Below the pieces are notes generated by a model that worked only from the letters and a program-made list of their open reading frames with translations, ran no database searches and had not been told where the DNA came from. A stretch of DNA of 64,000 nt. It comes from Cylindrospermum sp. FACHB-282. Its GTDB lineage: Bacteria; Cyanobacteriota; Cyanobacteriia; Cyanobacteriales; Nostocaceae. Both the position numbers and the translations under genes were made by a program. The stretch's first letter is position 1. Each line of letters begins with the position of its first letter. Positions 18,280 to 25,699 of this stretch are shown piece by piece. The stretch covers positions 155,973 through 219,972 of the forward strand of contig NZ_JACJRJ010000002.1 of the NCBI RefSeq assembly GCF_014697195.1. Reading direction: 5' to 3'.

Positions 18280-20109
18280 ATGCCTTATAACCCGCGCCTT
18301 AAGTTTTTAATCGAAATCTTAAAAGCCGTCGCCAAGAACAACACGCCGGAAAACATCTATCCCCGGCTGAAGGCGAAGCAACACCTATTAGATCAAGAAT
18401 TTGCTCAAGTTTTGCAAAGCTGGGCTAGGGAACAGTTTGACATATTGGAGAGGGAAGCAGCACGAGATATTGCCTCCAATATTAATAATTTCACTAATCG
18501 GATATGTGAATTCCCCTTAGGCAACCGGGCGAGTAATTTAGAAATTGCGATTGCCGATTACGAGCTATTACTGACTTTTTTTACCCTCACAGATTTTCCA
18601 CAAGAATGGGCAATGACCCAAAACAATCTGGGAAATGCATACAGTGACCGGATACTTGGGCACAAGGCAGAGAATTTAGAACAAGCGATCGCATCTTACC
18701 AAGCAGCATTGCAAGTCTACACCCGCACTGCGTTTCCCCAAGACTGGGCAATGACCCAAAATAATCTGGGAGTTGCATACTGTAACCGGATACTTGGGGA
18801 TAGGGCAGAGAATTTAGAAATGGCGATCGCATCTTACCAAGCTGCATTGCAAATCTACACTCGCACAGCGTTTCCCCAAGACTGGGCAATGACCCAAAAT
18901 AATCTGGGAATTGCATACAGAAACCGGATACTTGGGAACAGGGCAGATAATTTAGAAATGGCGATCGCATTTTACAAAGCTGCATTGCAAGTCTACACCT
19001 GCACAACGTTTCCCCAAGACTGGGCAAAGACCCAACACAATCTGGGAATTGCATACAGTCAGGCAGGGAATTTAGAATTAGCGATCGCATCTTACGAAGC
19101 TGCATTGGAAGTTCGCACCCGCGAAGCTTTACCCCAAGACTGGGCAATGACCCAAAATAATCTGGGAAATGCATACAATCAGGCAGGGAATTTAGAACTA
19201 GCGATCGCATCTTACCAAGCTGCATTGCAAATCTACACCTGCACAGCTTTTCCCCTAAAATGGGCAATGACCCAAAACAATCTGGGTAATGCATACAGTC
19301 AGGCAGGGAATTTAGATCAGGCGATCGCATTTTACGAAGCCGCATTGCAAGTCTACACCCGCACTGCCTTTCCCCTAAAATGGGCACAGACCCAAAACAA
19401 TCTGGGTAATGCATACAGTCAGGCAGGGAATTTAGAACTAGCCTACAACGCCTATAAATCTGCCATTGAAGGTGTAGAATTTCTGCGGCGGCAAATTGTT
19501 TCTGGTGATGAAAGTAAACAAAAACTGGCGGAAGAATGGAACGAACTTTATCGCCGGATGATAGATGTGTGTTTGCAACGGCATGATTCCTCCCAAGCGC
19601 TGAGATATATTGAACGGAGTAAAACGCAGAATTTAGTAGAAGTAATAGTTAAGCGAATTCTCCAACAGGAACTGCAACCTCTAGACAACGAAATTGCTGA
19701 GGAACTACTACGCCTCAAAACCTCAGAAAACCCAGATCAAACACACCTTAATCAACTCCAAGCAAAACGTGAGGAAATCCAAAAGGGTGAAGTTCCCTTA
19801 TCTACCATCAGCTTCAGCGATATCCAAGCTTTAATAGATGATCACACCGCAATATTGCAATGGTACATTTTTGATGATTGCTTCCGCGCCTTCATCATTA
19901 CCCCTCACCATCCAAAACCACAAGTTTGGTCATCTACACGGGAAGATTTAGATAATTTAGAAAACTGGAAAGCAGATTATCTCAACATCTACGAACCCAA
20001 AAACAGCACTTGGCGACAAAACCTAGCCGCAAAACTACAGCAGTTAGCAGAAATTCTCCACATTAACGAAATTCTCGCCCAATTCATCCCCCCAATATTC
20101 AAGCCCTAA
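18280..20109 (+). CDS. TPR-CHAT protein, N-terminal part (frameshifted before the catalytic domain)
   Basis: 609-residue frame. After a helical N-terminus (about 80 residues) come tandem TPR-like units: about three of 46 residues (EWAMTQNNLGNAY with DRILG insert) then about three of 40 residues (with SQAGNLE). Then follow a helical linker and the first strands of a CHAT domain (ILQWYIFDDCFRAFII). The frame ends after ILAQFIPPIFKP, but one frame over the sequence continues directly as PPNIQALIIVPHRYLHLFPF, a standard CHAT segment. The break falls in a C6 run at 20088-20093; a seventh C would restore an unbroken 918-residue TPR-CHAT protein. CHAT proteins are caspase-like proteases or signalling scaffolds. 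This may be a pseudogene, a phase-variable gene or a sequencing error. Confidence 0.8.
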   Translation: MPYNPRLKFLIEILKAVAKNNTPENIYPRLKAKQHLLDQEFAQVLQSWAREQFDILEREAARDIASNINNFTNRICEFPLGNRASNLEIAIADYELLLTFFTLTDFPQEWAMTQNNLGNAYSDRILGHKAENLEQAIASYQAALQVYTRTAFPQDWAMTQNNLGVAYCNRILGDRAENLEMAIASYQAALQIYTRTAFPQDWAMTQNNLGIAYRNRILGNRADNLEMAIAFYKAALQVYTCTTFPQDWAKTQHNLGIAYSQAGNLELAIASYEAALEVRTREALPQDWAMTQNNLGNAYNQAGNLELAIASYQAALQIYTCTAFPLKWAMTQNNLGNAYSQAGNLDQAIAFYEAALQVYTRTAFPLKWAQTQNNLGNAYSQAGNLELAYNAYKSAIEGVEFLRRQIVSGDESKQKLAEEWNELYRRMIDVCLQRHDSSQALRYIERSKTQNLVEVIVKRILQQELQPLDNEIAEELLRLKTSENPDQTHLNQLQAKREEIQKGEVPLSTISFSDIQALIDDHTAILQWYIFDDCFRAFIITPHHPKPQVWSSTREDLDNLENWKADYLNIYEPKNSTWRQNLAAKLQQLAEILHINEILAQFIPPIFKP

Positions 20110-21035
20110 TTATCGTCCCCCATCGCTACTTACATTTATTTCCTTTCCATGCTTTACCTATAAATAGCGATAAAGAATTTTTGATAGATAGGTTCACCAA
20201 TGGTGTGAGATATGCTCCCAGTTGTCAGTTATTGCAGCTTGCTAAAAATCAACCACAGCCTTCTGGGCAGTTAGGTAAAATCTTTGCCATTCAAGACCCC
20301 AATGAAGACTTGTATTACACTAATATCGAAGTTGAAACCATTGCCCGTCACTTTCAACCAGCACCAATAGTTTTGAAAAAAAGCCAAGCTACTAAAGACG
20401 CTTTATATCAACCTCCACATAATGATAGTTTGCAGTCTGCCCATTGCTTACACTTTTCTTGTCACGGTTATTTTGACCTCGAAGCACCTTTAAATTCTGC
20501 CCTAGCCCTAGCTAACTCTCGCGTTTCTTCCGTTCCCAATGCCGACAGCAGACGCTATAGCCGCTTTACCAAAGATAGCGACTTCGACTTACAAAAATGT
20601 CTAACTTTAGGTGATATTTTTAATCTTAATCTCCGTCAATGTCGCCTTGTCACTCTTTCAGCTTGTCAAACCGGAATCATTAACCACGAAAACACCAGCG
20701 ATGAATACATTGGCTTACCTAGTGGTTTTATCAAAGCAGGTAGTGCAGTTGTAATTAGTACCTTATGGTCTGTGGAAGATTTTTCTACTACTTTATTAAT
20801 GATTCGCTTTTATGATAATTTAAACTCTCTAAGCATAGTGCAAGCCTTACAAGAATCTCAGCTTTGGTTACGTAACGCCACCCAAATAAAATTAATTAAA
20901 TGGACTAGCGAACACCCAAAAATTGAGCAACATTATAAGGATAGGATTCAGGAAGAATTAGAATTATGGTTTAAATCAGAACAAAAACCATTTTATAAAC
21001 CTATAGATTGGGCTAGCTTCTGTATAATTGGATAA
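20095..21035 (+). CDS. TPR-CHAT protein, C-terminal CHAT catalytic part (after the frameshift)
   Basis: Continuation of the preceding gene in the next frame. The track begins it at TTG 20181, but homology-like sequence (IQALIIVPHRYLHLFPFHAL) starts at once after the C6 run. Both CHAT catalytic residues lie here: His in LHFSCHGYFD (H95 of the track frame) and Cys in VTLSACQTG (C162). The domain ends in the usual FIKAGSAVVISTLWSVED and PIDWASFCIIG. Without frame restoration the upstream TPR part would lack the active site, and this part has no good start or ribosome site of its own. Downstream, 21064 follows after 28 bases. Confidence 0.78.
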
Positions 21036-21063
21036 TGCTAAATAACTAAAAAGGAGTTTCATC

Positions 21064-21438
21064 ATGATGAAAGATAATGCAATTATTGAATCTTTTATAG
21101 AAGTTCTGAAAGACAGTGAATATCCGTTAGCAGCCGAAACTATTGCCGATTTGTATCAGCTTGATAAAACTCTGTCAAATTTGCAAAATCAACCCATCAA
21201 ATTAGGCGCTGAGGCAATTATCGCTTGGTGTAAGGAACATCCAGAAGTTAGAGATGTAGTCCGATACAATTATAATAATAACAGAGAAATTCAAACGGCA
21301 GGTTCAGGTGAATCAGCCAGTACAGAAACTACCCTCGTTAATCATTATCCCCGCATAAAAGAGGCAATTAAAAATTGCCAAAATCCTCCAAATCCACCTG
21401 CTGATAGTACAACTAATAATTCCAACAATAATCCTTAA
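21064..21438 (+). CDS. Small acidic protein downstream of the CHAT gene, unknown function
   Basis: 124 residues, no family recognised with certainty. A strong AAGGAG ribosome site lies 8 bases before the ATG. The N-terminal 75 residues look like a compact helical domain (IIESFIEVLKDSEYPLAAE, AIIAWCKEHPEVRDVV). The C-terminal 50 residues are low-complexity and rich in Asn, Pro and Thr. It follows the CHAT gene after 28 bases and is probably cotranscribed. Small helical domains next to CHAT or other caspase-like proteases are often adaptor (effector-associated) domains in bacterial conflict systems; that link is inference from context. Confidence 0.7.
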   Translation: MMKDNAIIESFIEVLKDSEYPLAAETIADLYQLDKTLSNLQNQPIKLGAEAIIAWCKEHPEVRDVVRYNYNNNREIQTAGSGESASTETTLVNHYPRIKEAIKNCQNPPNPPADSTTNNSNNNP

Positions 21439-21702
21439 AATATTAGGGGTGCGTTAAATACAGTACTTCATAAGTAAATAAAGTACACATTTCAATATTA
21501 TAAATCCTGTGGGGTGGGCATCTTGCCCGCCTTTGTGTACCTCACTCAGATAAAATTTACTGTAGGTTTAACGCACGATATAGCGGTTTTCATATCAGTG
21601 AGGTACAGTTTTCAATCGCAAACCCTCTAGGGGCGGGGTTTACCCGCCATCGATTGTATTTCATCCGACAGAGAATCGCTATAAAAAAATTAGGTATAGA
21701 TA

Positions 21703-21903
21703 ATGAGTTTTAAAGTTTACGCGCCAAACGTACATTTATTCGCCTTTCATCTGCAAGAAGATAATCAGGGAAATGATACAGATTGGCTTTGGCAAAACTG
21801 TGATCAAATTATTGCTAAAGTTCTCCAGCAACGATTTCAGCTTAAAGATGATTGGCTAGATGTAACGCAAAAAAAAAGATTCTTCCCGCATCGCTTTAAC
21901 TAA
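21703..21903 (+). CDS. N-terminal part of frameshifted membrane protein
   Basis: 66-residue frame (MSFKVYAPNVHLFAFHL) that runs into AQKKRF-like sequence and stops soon after an A9 run (21869-21877). Removing one A joins it in frame to the large frame downstream through QKK-DSSRIALTKPEKVENNNF, giving one protein of about 497 residues from 21703 to 23197. The last eight residues of this frame are therefore out of frame. ATG at 21703. The spacer 21439-21702 holds GGGGTGGGC-type palindromes and no gene. Confidence 0.65.
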   Translation: MSFKVYAPNVHLFAFHLQEDNQGNDTDWLWQNCDQIIAKVLQQRFQLKDDWLDVTQKKRFFPHRFN

Positions 21904-23197
21904 ACCTGAGAAAGTCGAAAATAATAACTTTCTAGTTTCCCTGAAGGGGGATGTAAATTTCAATAGCCAACCTATCGGAGTTACAGGCATTGTTTACGCT
22001 CTCCGGCTATTTGATAGTTACGGTTTATGGTTGAATTTGCGTCGTCCTCAACAAGAAAAAGGTCAAAAATCTGAAGATGTAGAAATCAATTTTTTACAGC
22101 TACTAAATCCAGATAATTGCTTATTTTTAACTGATACAGACGAATTTCTGGGGGAAACTCTTTTAATTACAGCTTTCCTGACTGATGAAGATAAAAATAA
22201 GAGTGCAGCAGAATTAAGACTTCTCGCTGATGCTTGTTTAACAGCTTTTTTGCCTGTTGATGGTTCTCTACCACCTTTTAATCGTTCTGGTTCACTAATT
22301 GGTAGTCAGATTTTTGAATATGGTTTGAACGACTTGCCAAATTATCACCATATTTTAGTTTGGCTATTTGCTAATAGTGATGCTGAGAAGAAAATCCTTG
22401 ATGAATATTATAATCAATTGATTGATTTGTTTTTCTTTAGAAATAAAGTTATCAGTGCTTTTAAAGATAGTAGAAAAATTTATCAAAAGATAAAAGACTG
22501 CTATACCAAAATTGAAGAAGAAATTCAAATATTACAAAACCTAGGTCATAACCCTAGATTAAGCAATGATGATTTGGATAAATTACAAATAAAAATCAAG
22601 AGTTTACCTCAATTAGCATTAGAATATGAGAATTTACTGCGATATTTAGCCGAGTTTAAAAATACAATATATATTAACGGACATACTTATAAAAGTAGAC
22701 TGGAAGAAATACAGAGTTTATTACCTGATGAAAACCTCGAATTTTTAGAATATTTTTATCAGAAAAATTATCCTTATTTTCAAGAACAGATAAAGGTTGA
22801 TTTAGGTTATTTCCAGAATGGTTCTAGCTTGCTCGATAAAGCGATCGCATCGATTCGCGGTATTGTGGAGATTGAGCGATCGCGTTTAGCCCGTGACCAA
22901 GCAGAACTTGCTGAAAAAGAGCACAGAGCCAGAGAGCAAGCAGCAGCACTGGTAAGAACAGCCAAAGAGCAAGCTGATCAGCAACTGCAAAATTCCATTA
23001 CATCTATTGGTACAGGAATCGCTGCTGGTTCTTTCATCGCCTCCAGTTCTGGATTAATCACTATACCTTGGCGAATGCCTGGGGATAAAGATGCTAGCAA
23101 CTATCCCCATCCCTTGATTATCTCCTTAGTGTTAAGTACTGTGATTGGTTTTGCCGTTTGGTGGGGTTGTAAAACTTGGCTGGCAAAGAATAAATAA
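21878..23197 (+). CDS. C-terminal part of frameshifted two-helix membrane protein
   Basis: The track starts this frame at TTG 22031, but it is open from the A9 run and the sequence (FLVSLKGDVNFNSQPIGV, then TGIVYALRLFDSYGLW) continues the preceding frame. No family is recognised. The body is mixed alpha/beta then helical. A long coiled-coil-like stretch (ERSRLARDQAELAEKEHRAR) precedes two membrane helices at the C-terminus (TSIGTGIAAGSFIASSSGLI and LIISLVLSTVIGFAVWWG), with a short basic tail. The bulk is predicted cytoplasmic, anchored by the C-terminal hairpin. Its position behind a CHAT protease gene suggests a signalling or effector role at the membrane; this is inference. Confidence 0.7.
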   Translation, partial: DSSRIALTKPEKVENNNFLVSLKGDVNFNSQPIGVTGIVYALRLFDSYGLWLNLRRPQQEKGQKSEDVEINFLQLLNPDNCLFLTDTDEFLGETLLITAFLTDEDKNKSAAELRLLADACLTAFLPVDGSLPPFNRSGSLIGSQIFEYGLNDLPNYHHILVWLFANSDAEKKILDEYYNQLIDLFFFRNKVISAFKDSRKIYQKIKDCYTKIEEEIQILQNLGHNPRLSNDDLDKLQIKIKSLPQLALEYENLLRYLAEFKNTIYINGHTYKSRLEEIQSLLPDENLEFLEYFYQKNYPYFQEQIKVDLGYFQNGSSLLDKAIASIRGIVEIERSRLARDQAELAEKEHRAREQAAALVRTAKEQADQQLQNSITSIGTGIAAGSFIASSSGLITIPWRMPGDKDASNYPHPLIISLVLSTVIGFAVWWGCKTWLAKNK

Positions 23198-23307
23198 ATG
23201 GCCAATATAAAGTTATGTAACAGTTTTTCCAGTTTCCCCCCAATAGTTGATTGCTGTGCCATGATGGGAGTTGAGAAGTAATTCGGCGACAGCGTTTGTT
23301 TTTAGTA

Positions 23308-23335
23308 TTGACAGGCTTTTCCCTTTTGGTATGGT
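23308..23335 (+). promoter_or_regulatory. Likely sigma70-type promoter of the RNA-binding protein gene
   Basis: TTGACA at 23308-23313 and TATGGT at 23330-23335, with a 16-base spacer, about 60 bases upstream of the start codon at 23396. A GGAG ribosome site lies near 23385-23388. Confidence 0.5.
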
Positions 23336-23395
23336 ATATACAGACTTTTCTCCGAAATCTAAATCTCTACACTCTTATGATTTTGGAGACAATCT

Positions 23396-23704
23396 ATGTC
23401 AATTTATGTAGGCAACCTCTCTTATGAAGTTACCCAAGATACTCTGAGCGCAGTTTTTGCAGAATATGGTTCTGTAAAACGCGTTCAACTCCCTACTGAC
23501 CGTGAATCAGGTCAGTTACGGGGATTTGGTTTTGTAGAAATGGGCACAGAAGCTGAAGAAACAGCTGCCATTGAAGCCCTTGATGGTGCTGAATGGATGG
23601 GACGTGACCTAAAAGTGAATAAGGCTAAACCCAGAGAAGACAGAGGCTCCTTTGGTGGCGGTAATCGTGGCGGCGGCGGTGGCGGTAACCGTAACCGCTA
23701 CTAA
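23396..23704 (+). CDS. rbp: RRM-type RNA-binding protein with glycine-rich tail
   Basis: 102 residues. Single RNA-recognition motif with RNP2 (IYVGNLSYEV) at the N-terminus and RNP1 (LRGFGFVEM) near residue 42, followed by a Gly/Arg-rich tail (GSFGGGNRGGGGGGNRNRY). It matches the cyanobacterial Rbp family, whose members are mostly cold-induced and bind RNA; some help target mRNAs to thylakoids. It has its own promoter-like sequence, a good ribosome site and a terminator, so it is monocistronic. Which paralogue it is cannot be told from this sequence. Confidence 0.93.
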   Translation: MSIYVGNLSYEVTQDTLSAVFAEYGSVKRVQLPTDRESGQLRGFGFVEMGTEAEETAAIEALDGAEWMGRDLKVNKAKPREDRGSFGGGNRGGGGGGNRNRY

Positions 23705-23770
23705 TGCGAAATAGGATAAACCTATTTAGCTAACTCGTAAGTTATTAGTAACTTAATTAGAGTTAGAAGA

Positions 23771-23799
23771 GGCTCAGGCAGTAATGCTTGAGCCTTTTT
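23771..23799 (+). terminator. Rho-independent terminator of the RNA-binding protein gene
   Basis: GGCTCAGGCA-GTAA-TGCTTGAGCC, a 10-bp stem with one G-T pair and a short loop, followed by TTTTT. It lies about 65 bases past the stop codon. Confidence 0.85.
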
Positions 23800-23810
23800 A
23801 ATGCAAAAAA

Positions 23811-24121
23811 TTAACGAGGTGCCTCGGAAATTGTCACAATCAGTTTTCCCGTCTTATCGCCATTAAAAAGCTTGAGGATTGCCTGTGGCGCATTTTCTAA
23901 ACCCTCAACCATTTCTTGAGTATATTTAATTTTCCCCTCTTGTAGCCACTGTCCGATTTGCCTGAAAGCAACATCAAATTGCGCTAAATAATCGGTGACA
24001 ATAAACCCCTGCAAGCGCAAACGCTTTATCAAAATTTTGCTGTAATTATAGGGGCCAGGAACAGGTTTATCAGCATTATAAGTGGATATCAAACCGCATA
24101 GGGTAATACGTGCAAATAGAT
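23811..24121 (-). pseudogene. Remnant of an NADP-dependent zinc-free alcohol dehydrogenase-like oxidoreductase
   Basis: Only the C-terminal ~100 residues of a medium-chain reductase of the curcumin/2-alkenal reductase type remain. FARITLCGLISTYNADKPVPG, at the start, matches the usual LCG-IS-YN segment, followed by ILIKRLRLQGFIVTDYL and the terminal GLENAPQAILKLFNGDKTGKLIV. Upstream the frame meets TGA near 24122, and the N-terminal two-thirds (catalytic and most of the Rossmann fold) are gone. The track's TTG start (24092) lies within the conserved part. It has no plausible own start and is best seen as a decayed gene. Confidence 0.75.
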
Positions 24122-24187
24122 TTTTTCATAGATTTTTAATTAACAATTTGTAGGCAGCGCCATTGCTGATTATTCTGTCATATAACT

Positions 24188-24265
24188 AATATCAATTTAA
24201 AACAAGAATGCGACAGGTACAAGCCCGGAAACCCTATCAAATCAAGCTTTTTTAATTTTGAATTT
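24188..24265 (-). repeat. Dispersed repeat D, copy 1
   Basis: About 80 bases that in reverse complement match 46171-46260: shared blocks include AAAGCTTGATTT, GGTTTCCGGGCTTGTA and GTCRCATTCTT, with AATTCAAAATT on one side. Lies in the spacer 24122-24327, which has no gene. Confidence 0.65.
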
Positions 24266-24305
24266 GTATCGCTTACGGAAGCCGTAGGCTCTATGAGAGA
24301 ATTTT
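24262..24305 (-). repeat. Dispersed repeat E, copy 1
   Basis: In reverse complement, ATTCTCTCATAGAGCCTACG followed by GCTTCCGTAAGCGATACAAA; nearly the same sequence lies at 40288-40339. Flanked by TTTTGAA heptads. Not coding. Confidence 0.6.
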
Positions 24306-24327
24306 GAATTTTGAATTGGTATAACTT

Positions 24328-25545
24328 CTATCCTAGTTTCTGATCTAAACGGGTGGCTTGTTCTAGGGCGGCTTTTTCTCTAGCTCTCCGGGCATAGGGC
24401 TGTAATTTGGAGCGATCGCAACCGGTAAGAATCGTCAGGTTATCTAAGCTAATGCCCCGTATCAACATTTCTACACACCAAGTATGTTGTGCTTGGGCGA
24501 TCGCAGGTGGTTTTCCTTGGGGAGTCAATGTTCCCTCAGTCCATGCTTGCCAATGTCCCAAAAGCTCTAATTCTGAGATGGGTTTACCTGTGCTGTTAAT
24601 AAACATCGCGGGTTGAGAATCTTTGCGACTTTTGTGCCATTTGGTTAAGGGATTATTTGTGTAGGAGCCATAGCGTTTGCCTAGAATCCACTGATTTACG
24701 GGTACCTGACGGGTGCTTCCTGGAGTTGTAATTTGCAGGAAATACCCTTTGGTGTCGTAGATTTGGTGCGTTCGTTGCAAGCTAACTATTTCTATGGGAG
24801 ATATTCCTGTGCTAAATAACACGTAAGCCAAGGCATAATCTTGAATTCCCAATTTTCTGGCTTGGTGTAAAATTTCATGAACTAAACCAGCGGGTAAATC
24901 AGCCACTTCTTTGGTAATGGGGCTTTCTAAGGTTGATTCCCCTAGGGATGACATGGCTCCATGTAAAAATAACTCCACTAAATTTTCGAGAAAATCATCC
25001 CTCCCCTCCCACAATTCGTGAAATTCACTTGTAAATTCGATCACGGCATATCCTAAGATCATTCCATTGAGCAAACTGGCTAATTTCTCAGCGGGTAAAT
25101 AAGTATTTAAATGTCCCTGCTCAATAACGGTGGCTAAATACTGGGCTACATAGCGGTTCGCCTCTGTTAACCCCCTGCCTAAAGCACGGCGATTTTCCAT
25201 CGGGTACTGGTCTGCTTCTCCTACCACAGACCGGACAAACTCAGGCACTCGTTCTAATGCTAGTAGACTGTCACTTGCATAATCTTTCAGTGCTTGATAG
25301 ACATTACCAGGTGGAGTTGCCCGCTGTACCAGTGACTCGCCTAAATTCTTAAAGGCTGCGGATTCTTCCAATACCGCTAATAGCAGCCCATGCTTATTAC
25401 CAAAATGTCGAAATAGTGTAACTTCGTTAACTTCGGCTTTGATGGCAATTTGACGGGTAGTGGTAGCAATCACCCCTTGGGCAGAAAACAACTCAAGTGC
25501 TGCTTGAATCAGGCGTTGACGAGTTGAACTCGGTTGAGACGACAT
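24328..25545 (-). CDS. TetR family regulator fused to a degenerate tyrosine-recombinase-like domain
   Basis: 405 residues from ATG 25545; the track's TTG start is four codons longer. Residues 5-55 are a TetR helix-turn-helix (TRQRLIQAALELFSAQG, TTRQIAIKAEVNEVTLFRHF), followed by a TetR ligand-binding region to about 200. The extra C-terminal 200 residues resemble a tyrosine recombinase core: ALAYVLFSTGISPIEIVSLQ matches the usual TGLR-x-x-EL box but with the catalytic Arg replaced, and HTWCVEMLIRGISLDNLTIL matches the H-x-L-R box with the Arg replaced by Cys. A tyrosine remains near QPYARR. It is therefore likely a catalytically dead DNA- or partner-binding domain. Divergent from the acyl desaturase, with palindromes between; autoregulation and control of desC are inferred. 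Confidence 0.82.
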   Translation of the reverse strand: MSSQPSSTRQRLIQAALELFSAQGVIATTTRQIAIKAEVNEVTLFRHFGNKHGLLLAVLEESAAFKNLGESLVQRATPPGNVYQALKDYASDSLLALERVPEFVRSVVGEADQYPMENRRALGRGLTEANRYVAQYLATVIEQGHLNTYLPAEKLASLLNGMILGYAVIEFTSEFHELWEGRDDFLENLVELFLHGAMSSLGESTLESPITKEVADLPAGLVHEILHQARKLGIQDYALAYVLFSTGISPIEIVSLQRTHQIYDTKGYFLQITTPGSTRQVPVNQWILGKRYGSYTNNPLTKWHKSRKDSQPAMFINSTGKPISELELLGHWQAWTEGTLTPQGKPPAIAQAQHTWCVEMLIRGISLDNLTILTGCDRSKLQPYARRAREKAALEQATRLDQKLG

Positions 25546-25551
25546 ATAATA

Positions 25552-25570
25552 ATGCAAGTGTCACTTGCAT
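25552..25570. promoter_or_regulatory. Likely TetR operator, perfect palindrome
   Basis: ATGCAAGTG-T-CACTTGCAT, a perfect 9+1+9 palindrome immediately upstream of the TetR start codon (25545). Its half-site recurs inside the regulator gene (TGTCACTTGCAT near 25269). Confidence 0.75.
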
Positions 25571-25600
25571 AAAAATAGGAGAATTGATAGCATAGCAAAT

Positions 25601-25615
25601 GTAAGTGATACTTGC
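25601..25615. promoter_or_regulatory. Second, imperfect TetR operator
   Basis: GTAAGTGATACTTGC matches the core GCAAGTGTCACTTGC of the first operator at 12 of 15 positions. It lies between the two divergent genes, 85 bases before the desaturase ATG. Confidence 0.6.
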
Positions 25616-25699
25616 TTTGCTTTACTTTAACGAAATCTTTTGTCAGGTTGCACCAGACAAACAACCGATCACTTAAATAACCCATCCACAAGAATTTTT

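Noticed and set aside
18587-19414. 275-codon frame on the minus strand opposite the TPR region
   Set aside because: It is the antisense shadow of the 138/120-base tandem repeats, hence its repetitive MHYPDCFGS pattern. The plus-strand TPR gene explains it.
18600-19450. Regularly spaced repeats that might suggest a CRISPR array
   Set aside because: Repeat units are in frame, 120-138 bases long with no unique spacers, and encode TPRs.
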